DNA from: Thermoplasmata archaeon
GTDB taxonomy: Archaea; Thermoplasmatota; Thermoplasmata; Thermoplasmatales; Thermoplasmataceae
Assembly: GCA_021850745.1 (NCBI GenBank)
Contig: JAJZKX010000086.1
Span: forward strand, 1-7,365
Reading direction: 5' to 3'
Length of the DNA stretch: 7,365 bases
In this document: positions 1-5,461 of the stretch, piece after piece
How positions within the stretch are numbered: the first letter of the stretch is position 1
Layout of the letters: each line of letters opens with the position of its first letter
The notes under the pieces: generated by a model
Told to the model about the DNA's origin: nothing
The model's input: only the letters and a program-made list of their open reading frames with translations
Database searches by the model: none
Position numbers and translations under genes: made by a program

Positions 1-83
1 GTCTCCATGGGATCAGGGAGGGAACAAGCGAGGTCGAGAAGCTCATAATAGCAAGGAGTATACTGAAGGGGGGCGAGAACTGA
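1..83 (+). CDS. Acyl-CoA dehydrogenase, C-terminal end only (5' part outside window)
   Basis: Reading from base 3, the frame gives about 26 codons ending in TGA at 81-83. The peptide contains IREGTSEVEKLIIARSIL, which matches the C-terminal signature of the acyl-CoA dehydrogenase family (typically YEGTSEIQRLVIARxLL). The Glu before GTS is the usual catalytic base that removes the alpha proton of the acyl-CoA substrate, so this copy looks catalytically competent at that position. The enzyme would be a cytoplasmic FAD-dependent oxidase of acyl-CoA thioesters, passing electrons to an electron-transfer flavoprotein. Only the tail is visible, so chain-length preference cannot be judged. The next gene starts one base after the stop, which implies co-transcription and translational coupling. 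Confidence 0.8.
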   Translation, partial: LHGIREGTSEVEKLIIARSILKGGEN

Positions 84-84
84 A

Positions 85-1104
85 ATGGAACAGGAAGAAA
101 TGAGGATGCTCAGGGAAAACATAGATGAATTCTGTACGAGAAACATAGCTGACATAGCGCTCAAAATAGAGAATTCAGGCATTCCGCAGGATCTTGTTGC
201 AAAACTGGCCGGCCAGGGATTCCTGGGTGCAAGGATAAACCCGGAAAACGGAGGTTCAGGACTTGACGAGGATTCATACCGTATTGTGCTCGAACGCACT
301 GCCAGGTCATCCCCATCCGTATCCATGCTCATATTCCTTGAAAATTCCATATTTTCCCCTCTCTACAGTCACGATGGATATGCACTCAGGGAGATAGCTT
401 CCGGAACCAGCAGAGGAACCGCGTGCATATTTGATTACCTGTCGGGGCAGGAGGACTCTGTCAAGATGAAGTCAGGAAAGGCCTATGGCACGGTAAAGTA
501 CTGCCTTATGCCGGATTCTGAATACTTCCTCGTTCCGTCTGATGGATCCCTGTATGCAGTGAAAGGAAAGCCCAGACAGAATCCACTGCCAAGGCTGGGA
601 TTCCGCGGTCTGGGGTATTCCGGACTGGAATTTGACGGATCAAATGCCGAGAAAATTCTAGAGAATGCTCACGCCATGATTGATGAAGTAATTGCGGCAG
701 CCTCCAAGGATATCGCGGCAATTGCAATAGGCATGGCCGGTGCCACCATAGACAAGGCGATGGAGTACTCAAGGGTCAGAACCACCTTCGGCAGGCCGCT
801 CAAGGATTACGGGCCAGTGGCTTTCAATCTCTCAGATCTGAAGTCTCAGATAGACGAGGCAAGGAATCTTCTCTACTCGGCAAGTTCGGATCCACTATCG
901 ATCAAGATAATGGCCATAGAACTTGCAAGGAAATCATCAAGGCTCTCACTCCAGATACACGGAGGCTACGGATACCTTGAGGACTTCGGTGTGGAGAAAT
1001 TCTACAGGGATGCCATGTCGCTGTCTGTCTTTTTCGGAACAAGAGGCGAAGACCTGAAGACGCTCTCAAAGAAAATGTATGGAGAAACAGCGGGCATTAT
1101 CTGA
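85..1104 (+). CDS. Acyl-CoA dehydrogenase-like protein, divergent, catalytic Glu apparently missing
   Basis: The 339-residue product is shorter than usual for the family (about 380). The N-terminal helical domain spans residues 1-108 and includes the ENGGSGL stretch at 54-60. A contracted beta domain spans about 109-185, and the C-terminal helical domain spans about 200-335. Recognisable family motifs are RVRTTFGRPL (230-239) and QIHGGYGY (290-297), followed by VEKFYRDA. The usual YEGT is FFGT here (316-319), so Phe317 sits where the catalytic Glu is expected. The alternative base position used by isovaleryl- and long-chain dehydrogenases aligns by eye with Ala206. The FAD/substrate loop normally reading TEPxxGSD is FDYLSGQED (116-124). 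The start ATG lies one base after the preceding stop, with a purine-rich GGGGGGCGA element at 68-76. The family call is firm. Activity is doubtful, and a partner or non-catalytic subunit role with the upstream dehydrogenase is plausible. Confidence 0.85.
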   Translation: MEQEEMRMLRENIDEFCTRNIADIALKIENSGIPQDLVAKLAGQGFLGARINPENGGSGLDEDSYRIVLERTARSSPSVSMLIFLENSIFSPLYSHDGYALREIASGTSRGTACIFDYLSGQEDSVKMKSGKAYGTVKYCLMPDSEYFLVPSDGSLYAVKGKPRQNPLPRLGFRGLGYSGLEFDGSNAEKILENAHAMIDEVIAAASKDIAAIAIGMAGATIDKAMEYSRVRTTFGRPLKDYGPVAFNLSDLKSQIDEARNLLYSASSDPLSIKIMAIELARKSSRLSLQIHGGYGYLEDFGVEKFYRDAMSLSVFFGTRGEDLKTLSKKMYGETAGII

Positions 1105-2479
1105 TTTTTTTCGGAACCCCGCTTCCCATTATTTTGTCAAACTGTTCTTCATTTATTTTTCCGGTCTTTAGGGCAAGCTCCTTTATTGAATGGCCTGTGT
1201 GCAGTGCTTCCTGGACTATCTTTGCAACATTGTCATATCCAAGGTATGGATTGAGCAGGGCAGCCGATCCAAAACTCTTCGACAGATGATCCCTGCACAC
1301 CTTTTCCTCACCCTCCAGCCCTTCAATGAGTTTTGTGCGGAACATCCTCATTCCGGCGGTCATTATGTCAATGGCCCTGTTGAGTTCAAAATCGATGTTA
1401 GGCATCATCACGTTCAATTCCAGCTGTCCGGCCTGGACCGAGTAATTGACAGCGGTCTGTGCACCAAGGACTGAATAGCATATCATGTTCATCGCTTCCG
1501 CAATGGAGGGATTGATCTTTCCAGGCATTATGGAAGAACCCTGCTGCACAGCGGGTATCCTGATCTCATGAATGCCAGCACCGGGTCCGGAATAAAGCAG
1601 GCGTATATCGTTTGCGATCTTGTTGAGGTCAAGGGCCAGATTTGCCACCGAATTCATGGCTCTAGAGAAATCGCTCTGGAATTCCATGATGCCGGGCAGA
1701 TTTCCGCTGGGTCTGAAGGCTATTCCCGTGATTCTGGAGATCTCAGCGACGACATTTTTCTGGTAATCGGGCGCCGTATTGATGCCGGTTCCCACAGCGG
1801 TGCCGCCTATGTTCAGGTCAAGCAGATATTCGACGGAATGATCTATCTCGTCATAGCATCTCTGCATTGCATAGGCATAGGCACTCATCTCTATCCCGAG
1901 AGTTACAGGAGCCGCATCCTGGAGATGCGTTCTTCCAGGTTTTACTATGTCTCCCAGTTCCCCCGCCTTTTTCGTGAACGCATCCTGAAGCATTTTCAGC
2001 TCCGGAAGGAGTTTCAGCATCTTCTTAACGGAAGTGATTCTTATCATGGTTGGATAGACATCGTTCGTGGACTGGCTCATGTTCACATGATCGTTGGGGT
2101 GGATGAACTCATAATTCCCCTTTTTCCTTCCGGCCATTTCCAGAGCCACATTTGCAATAACCTCGTTTGCGTTCATGTTATACGATGTGCCGGCACCGGC
2201 CTGGTAAACGTCAATCATGAAATCAGAGTGGTGATCGCCTGAAATGATCCTGTCGCTTGCCTTCACTATGAGATCCTTTTTTTCCGCATCCAGTTTTTTC
2301 CCAAGAAAATTGGCAATGGCAGCAGATCTCTTGATCTGCACAATTGACTCTATGTGATCAGAATCAGCCCTGAGTCCCGATATCCTGAAATTCTCTATGG
2401 CCCTGTATGTATTTATTCCGTAGTAGACATCGTCTTCAATCTTCACTTCCCCTATTACGTCTCTTTCAGTCCTTGCCAT
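1097..2479 (-). CDS. aspA: Class II fumarase/aspartase superfamily lyase, probably aspartate ammonia-lyase
   Basis: The 460-residue cytoplasmic enzyme would form the superfamily's homotetramer. The signature loop GSSIMPGKINP (314-324) carries the catalytic serine. Other conserved blocks are GAGTSYNMNANEV (95-107), HPNDHVNMSQSTND (127-140), GRTHLQDA (182-189) and GGTAVGTGINT (225-235). Several of these favour aspartase (L-aspartate to fumarate plus ammonia) over fumarase. Examples are YYGINTYRAIENF near the N-terminus, GTS rather than GTQ before xNMN, STND rather than SSND, HLQDA rather than HLMDA, and AGQLELNVMMP (350-360). MPGK followed by EAMNM is more fumarase-like, so fumarate hydratase (fumC) remains possible. 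The usual SGPRxG reads SGPGAG (297-302). The gene is convergent with the dehydrogenase and overlaps it by 8 bases. It appears to be transcribed alone, probably as a nearly leaderless mRNA. Confidence 0.85.
   Translation of the reverse strand: MARTERDVIGEVKIEDDVYYGINTYRAIENFRISGLRADSDHIESIVQIKRSAAIANFLGKKLDAEKKDLIVKASDRIISGDHHSDFMIDVYQAGAGTSYNMNANEVIANVALEMAGRKKGNYEFIHPNDHVNMSQSTNDVYPTMIRITSVKKMLKLLPELKMLQDAFTKKAGELGDIVKPGRTHLQDAAPVTLGIEMSAYAYAMQRCYDEIDHSVEYLLDLNIGGTAVGTGINTAPDYQKNVVAEISRITGIAFRPSGNLPGIMEFQSDFSRAMNSVANLALDLNKIANDIRLLYSGPGAGIHEIRIPAVQQGSSIMPGKINPSIAEAMNMICYSVLGAQTAVNYSVQAGQLELNVMMPNIDFELNRAIDIMTAGMRMFRTKLIEGLEGEEKVCRDHLSKSFGSAALLNPYLGYDNVAKIVQEALHTGHSIKELALKTGKINEEQFDKIMGSGVPKKIR
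1105..1111 (+). terminator. Oligo-T stretch after the acyl-CoA dehydrogenase gene
   Basis: Seven T residues directly follow the TGA of the dehydrogenase homologue, with another T-rich stretch near 1150-1160. Archaeal RNA polymerase commonly terminates at T-runs without a hairpin. The run lies inside the 3' coding end of the convergent lyase gene, where the same bases encode Lys-Lys-Ile, so its dual use is an inference. Confidence 0.4.
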
Positions 2480-2497
2480 GTTTATGAATCTCAGTAA

Positions 2498-2507
2498 ATT
2501 ATAAAAA
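2498..2507 (-). promoter_or_regulatory. TATA-like box for the lyase gene; probably leaderless transcript
   Basis: On the minus strand the segment reads TTTTTATAAT. Its centre lies about 24 bases upstream of the ATG at 2479. Archaeal transcription starts roughly 25 bases downstream of the TATA centre, so the predicted start falls at or beside the start codon. No good Shine-Dalgarno sequence lies between box and ATG, which agrees with leaderless initiation. Confidence 0.5.
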
Positions 2508-2610
2508 CAGTGAGTCTAATTAAAGAGAACCGATCACAGTGGCTTCATTCCACTTTATGAAATTTCTCTCGCATAAAAGATCATATCACTAATGGAATAC
2601 TCAAAATCAT

Positions 2611-2626
2611 CTAATATAAATATTAG
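2611..2626. repeat. Perfect inverted repeat in the lyase-korA divergent region
   Basis: The segment CTAATAT-AA-ATATTAG has 7-base arms that are exact reverse complements around a 2-base centre. It lies about 19 bases upstream of the proposed korA TATA box and about 130 bases from the lyase start. It could be an operator for a dimeric regulator. It also contains a TATA-like core (TATAAATA), so it may itself be a promoter element. AT-rich chance symmetry cannot be excluded. Confidence 0.4.
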
Positions 2627-2644
2627 GTTAATTCTTCTAAGTCC

Positions 2645-2654
2645 AAATATATTA
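2645..2654 (+). promoter_or_regulatory. TATA-like box for the korA-korB operon
   Basis: AAATATATTA is centred near 2650, predicting transcription from about 2675. That would leave a short leader of about 10-20 bases before the korA start. A second candidate box overlaps the inverted repeat at 2611-2626 and would give a leader of about 50 bases. Confidence 0.4.
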
Positions 2655-2694
2655 ATAGAATCTTGAAATATCCGAGTTCAAGGAAATGTTTAAT

Positions 2695-4431
2695 ATGTCA
2701 GACAACGAAATAGTATTCCGAGTTGCCGGTGCTGCCGGGGATGGTGTGCAGTCGGCGGGTCTTATAATGGCTAAAACTTTTGCAAGGAGCGGCTTGTACG
2801 CCGTCACATACAACTATTACCAGGATATTGTCCGTGGCGGGGAAAGCTGGTATCAGGTGCGTGCCTCACCAAAGAAGGTGCGGAATCAGGGGGACGGACT
2901 TGACATACTTGTTACGCTGAATGAGGACGGGCTATTAAGACACACAAACCCGAATATAAACGAGGGCGGTGCATCGTCACTTTCTGGAATAGCAATATTT
3001 GATGAATCAATAACAAACTATGAAAAACAGCAGAAGGTGGATTACAGGCCAATGCCGCTCTCAACCATTGCAGGAAAATACTCGAAGAATCCGTTGCTCA
3101 AGAATACGGTTGCACTTTCTGCCGCCGCCGCATCAATCGGCATTGATTTCGAAGTGATGGCAGGAGTCATCAAGGAGACATTCGGCAACAAGGGAGCTGT
3201 TGCAGATCAGAATGTACAGGCCGCGAAAGAGGGTTATGATTATTTCAAGGCGCACTATCCTCCCTATGGGAAAAAGCTGGATTTTTCAAAGAGGAAACTT
3301 TACCTTATAGGCGGAGGAGAGGCAGTTGGCTTCGGTGCAGTGAAGGGCGGATTGAAGATGTATACGGCATATCCGATGACGCCAGCTTCATCATGCCTGC
3401 ATTACCTTGCATCGCATGCCAGGAAGTACAATCTTTTCGTGAAGGTCTCCGAGGACGAGATATCGGCAATCAACATGGCCATAGGTGGAAACTATGCAGG
3501 CGTCAGGGCAATGACGGGGTCCTCGGGAGGAGGATTTGCATTGATGACGGAAGCCGTCGGTATGGCCGCAATGCTGGAGATCCCTCTGGTCATATATGAG
3601 GCCCAGAGGTCGGGACCGTCAACAGGATTGCCAACAAAGACTGAGCAGGGTGATCTGAACCAGGTGATGGGAGCATCACAGGGAGATTTCCTGAAGATAA
3701 TTTTTGCGCCAAGGAACGTAATGGAAGCTGCGACGCTGACAGCAGAGGCGCTCAACGTGGCAGAGCGTTTCCAGACACCGGTATTCGTGATGGTCGATCT
3801 GTATCTTGCCGAACACAGCGAGACTGTGGAGAACCTGAACTTCGACTTCAGAATAGACAGGGGAGAGAGGCCCAAGGACGGCCAGGCAAATTACAAACGT
3901 TATCTCATCACAGACACTGGAATTTCCCCGCGTGCAGTGCCCGGTCAGGAAGGTCTCATGCACAATGAGGACTCGGACGAGCACAACGAATACGGTGATG
4001 TAGTGAGCGACGCGGTGACAGATCCCAGGGACAGGATTAAGATGATGGAGAAGAGGATGAGGAAGATGCAGACATACATCAAGGAAATGCCTCCAACTGA
4101 GACATACAGGGCAGACGACGCCGAATACCTGGTGTTCCAGTGGGGATCGACCCAGGGAGTTGTGGAGGAGGCGATCGATCTGCTGAGAAAGAAGAACATA
4201 AAGGTCGGCGCAGTTGAGATAAACAGGGTCTTTCCGATGAACCCTGACATAGGAAAAATCATAAAGTCAAGAAAGAAGATAATCGTTGTGGAGAACAACT
4301 ACAGTGGTCAGTACAACAGCCTGCTGAAATCGAGGTTCCTCTGCCAGACCGAACTGATTACAAAATACGACGGGGAGTCATTCTTCCCGGGCGAACTTGC
4401 AACAAGCATTGAGAATGCAATAAAGAGGTGA
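2695..4431 (+). CDS. korA: 2-oxoacid:ferredoxin oxidoreductase, fused gamma-alpha subunit
   Basis: With KorB this subunit oxidatively decarboxylates 2-oxoacids to acyl-CoA, reducing ferredoxin. Counting from the ATG at 2695 (578 residues), a gamma domain covers about 3-190, beginning EIVFRVAGAAGDGVQSAG. The alpha domain I covers about 200-385 and has the YPxTP motif as YPMTP (226-230), then GSSGGGFALM and SGPSTGLPTKTEQGDL. The segment DSDEHNEYG near 426-434 and the Glu/Arg/Lys-rich stretch after it are usual for this family. Domain II (about 472-575) ends with VVENNYSGQ. An upstream in-frame ATG at 2686 would add three residues. I prefer 2695 because AAGGA (2680-2684) is then reasonably spaced, whereas it sits almost against 2686. 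The stop lies within the korB ribosome binding site, so the two genes form a coupled operon. The substrate (2-oxoglutarate, pyruvate or branched 2-oxoacids) is not certain from sequence. Confidence 0.93.
   Translation: MSDNEIVFRVAGAAGDGVQSAGLIMAKTFARSGLYAVTYNYYQDIVRGGESWYQVRASPKKVRNQGDGLDILVTLNEDGLLRHTNPNINEGGASSLSGIAIFDESITNYEKQQKVDYRPMPLSTIAGKYSKNPLLKNTVALSAAAASIGIDFEVMAGVIKETFGNKGAVADQNVQAAKEGYDYFKAHYPPYGKKLDFSKRKLYLIGGGEAVGFGAVKGGLKMYTAYPMTPASSCLHYLASHARKYNLFVKVSEDEISAINMAIGGNYAGVRAMTGSSGGGFALMTEAVGMAAMLEIPLVIYEAQRSGPSTGLPTKTEQGDLNQVMGASQGDFLKIIFAPRNVMEAATLTAEALNVAERFQTPVFVMVDLYLAEHSETVENLNFDFRIDRGERPKDGQANYKRYLITDTGISPRAVPGQEGLMHNEDSDEHNEYGDVVSDAVTDPRDRIKMMEKRMRKMQTYIKEMPPTETYRADDAEYLVFQWGSTQGVVEEAIDLLRKKNIKVGAVEINRVFPMNPDIGKIIKSRKKIIVVENNYSGQYNSLLKSRFLCQTELITKYDGESFFPGELATSIENAIKR
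4425..4431 (+). promoter_or_regulatory. Strong Shine-Dalgarno that fixes the korB start
   Basis: GAGGTGA is a near-complete match to the archaeal GGAGGTGA consensus. It ends five bases before ATG 4437. It also contains a GTG (4428-4430) that is in frame with korB and the korA stop (4429-4431). The in-frame GTG is therefore better read as part of the ribosome binding site than as a start codon. Confidence 0.8.
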
Positions 4432-4436
4432 AAAAG

Positions 4437-5285
4437 ATGATAACTGTAAATGATTTTAACGGAAAGGTAAAGCCGGACTGGTGTCCTGCATGCGGGAATT
4501 TTTCCCAGCTGACTGCAATCAAGGGAGCCCTGACTGAGCTTCAGATCGAGCCGAAGAACACAGTTATTGTTTCAGGCATCGGCTGTTCAAGCAATCTGCC
4601 TGAATTCATAAGGGCATACGGTTTCCATGGGCTCCACGGGAGAGTTCTTCCGGTTGCCTCAGGTGTCAAGTGGGCAAATTCAGATCTCACCGTAATAGGA
4701 TATGGTGGCGACGGCGACGGCTTCTTCGAAGGTACACAGCACTTTTTCCACACCGCCAAGAGGAATGTGGATATAACATACATAGTTTCAGACAATCAGA
4801 TATTCGGTCTCACAACTGGCCAGGCATCACCCACATCCGAGATTGGATTTGTGTCAAAGTCAACTCCTGACGGAAACATAGAGAAGCCTGTCAACCCGCT
4901 GACATTCGGGCTTGCGGCGGGAGCAACGTTCGTTGCGCGTGCATTCTCAGGGGATCCCAAACACCTGACGGAGATCATCAAGAGAGGAATACAGCACAAG
5001 GGCTTCTCATTCATAGATGTGATGAGTCCATGCGTCACTTTCAACAAGCTGAACACCTATGACTATTTCAGGAAGCGCGTTTACAAGTACGAAGCAAAGG
5101 ATCTGAAAGATTTCTCTGCAGCATACAGGATTTCTGAGGAATGGGGCGATAAGATACCCATAGGGATATTCTTTGAGATTGAGTCCAAGAGATACGAGGA
5201 AATGGATCCGGTAGAGGTCGAGGGACCGCTTGTAACGCATCCAATATACAGTGTCAAGGACGAGGATCTGGAAGAGCTTGTCTGA
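4437..5285 (+). CDS. korB: 2-oxoacid:ferredoxin oxidoreductase, beta subunit
   Basis: The 282-residue subunit binds thiamine diphosphate and one [4Fe-4S] cluster and forms the active site with KorA. Four cysteines match the cluster ligands: C16 and C19 in DWCPACGN, C50 in GIGCSSNLP and C199 in MSPCVTFN. The thiamine diphosphate/Mg site runs from GYGGDGDGF (88-96) to SDNQIFGLTTGQ (118-129). KorB and KorA together match the two-subunit archaeal enzyme, which lacks the separate delta ferredoxin subunit, so electrons would pass to a free ferredoxin. The start at ATG 4437 is chosen over in-frame GTG 4428 because of the GAGGTGA directly before it. Asn53 stands where many homologues, including the Sulfolobus enzyme, have Lys or Arg after GCSS, which may bear on substrate choice. 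Confidence 0.93.
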   Translation: MITVNDFNGKVKPDWCPACGNFSQLTAIKGALTELQIEPKNTVIVSGIGCSSNLPEFIRAYGFHGLHGRVLPVASGVKWANSDLTVIGYGGDGDGFFEGTQHFFHTAKRNVDITYIVSDNQIFGLTTGQASPTSEIGFVSKSTPDGNIEKPVNPLTFGLAAGATFVARAFSGDPKHLTEIIKRGIQHKGFSFIDVMSPCVTFNKLNTYDYFRKRVYKYEAKDLKDFSAAYRISEEWGDKIPIGIFFEIESKRYEEMDPVEVEGPLVTHPIYSVKDEDLEELV

Positions 5286-5299
5286 AGTCGATATCGACT
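5286..5299. repeat. Perfect 14-base palindrome immediately after the korB stop
   Basis: AGTCGATATCGACT equals its own reverse complement and begins on the first base after TGA. In RNA it could form a 5-base-pair stem (AGTCG/CGACT) with an ATAT loop. This might protect the 3' end of the mRNA or assist termination, or the DNA could bind a dimeric protein. The function is unknown. Confidence 0.5.
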
Positions 5300-5328
5300 C
5301 TGGCATCTCTCCCGGCACCCATCCCTAA

Positions 5329-5334
5329 TTTTTT
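5329..5334 (+). terminator. Oligo-T terminator of the korAB operon
   Basis: Six T residues follow a pyrimidine-rich stretch about 44 bases after the korB stop. This is typical of archaeal T-run termination. The palindrome at 5286-5299 lies too far upstream to make a classic hairpin plus T-run terminator. Confidence 0.4.
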
Positions 5335-5403
5335 CATATATATTAGTAAATACTTTGCGGATATTGAGCCAACATCACGCGGAGATATATTCGCGACCAG
5401 CAA

Positions 5404-5423
5404 TTTTAAAAAAATATTAAATA
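5404..5423 (+). promoter_or_regulatory. AT-rich TATA region for the solute-binding protein gene
   Basis: The block runs through TTTTAAAAAAATATTAAATA, so several TATA registers are possible. With a centre at 5410-5417 transcription would begin near 5435-5442. That leaves a leader of about 20-27 bases that contains the ribosome binding site. Another TATA-like stretch, CATATATATT, lies at 5335-5344. Confidence 0.45.
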
Positions 5424-5430
5424 CTTGGAT

Positions 5431-5446
5431 TTTGATTAAGATCAAA
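5431..5446. repeat. Inverted repeat at the predicted transcription start of the binding-protein gene
   Basis: TTTGAT-TAAG-ATCAAA has 6-base exact arms and a 4-base spacer. It sits between the AT-rich promoter block and the ribosome binding site, where a repressor operator would be expected. It could also be chance in AT-rich sequence. Confidence 0.3.
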
Positions 5447-5450
5447 TTTC

Positions 5451-5456
5451 GGAGGA
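5451..5456 (+). promoter_or_regulatory. Shine-Dalgarno that fixes the binding-protein start
   Basis: GGAGGA lies five bases before ATG 5462. The open frame extends ten codons further upstream to a TTG at 5432. That extension would pass through the ribosome binding site and the inverted repeat, so ATG 5462 is the supported start. Confidence 0.75.
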
Positions 5457-5461
5457 TTAAA

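Noticed and set aside
1568..2242. A 224-codon open frame on the plus strand inside the lyase gene
   Set aside because: It is antisense to a well-conserved enzyme, the translation shows no recognisable domain, and no start signal supports it.
2480..2694. A small gene, tRNA or small RNA in the divergent spacer
   Set aside because: No tRNA-like arms, box C/D motifs or supported short frame were found; TATA-like elements and the inverted repeat account for the visible structure.
3492..4298. Several open frames of about 100-127 codons on the minus strand within korA
   Set aside because: They are shadows of a strongly conserved coding frame, with low-complexity or unnatural composition and no promoter or ribosome binding site.
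4428..4436. GTG 4428 as the korB start
   Set aside because: The codon lies within the GAGGTGA ribosome binding site that is correctly spaced for ATG 4437.
5432..5461. TTG 5432 as the start of the binding-protein gene
   Set aside because: The ten added codons pass through the inverted repeat and the GGAGGA ribosome binding site, and ATG 5462 is ideally spaced.
5286..5461. A riboswitch or small RNA in the spacer after korB
   Set aside because: Only short palindromes, a T-run and promoter-like AT blocks are visible, with no extended conserved fold that I recognise.
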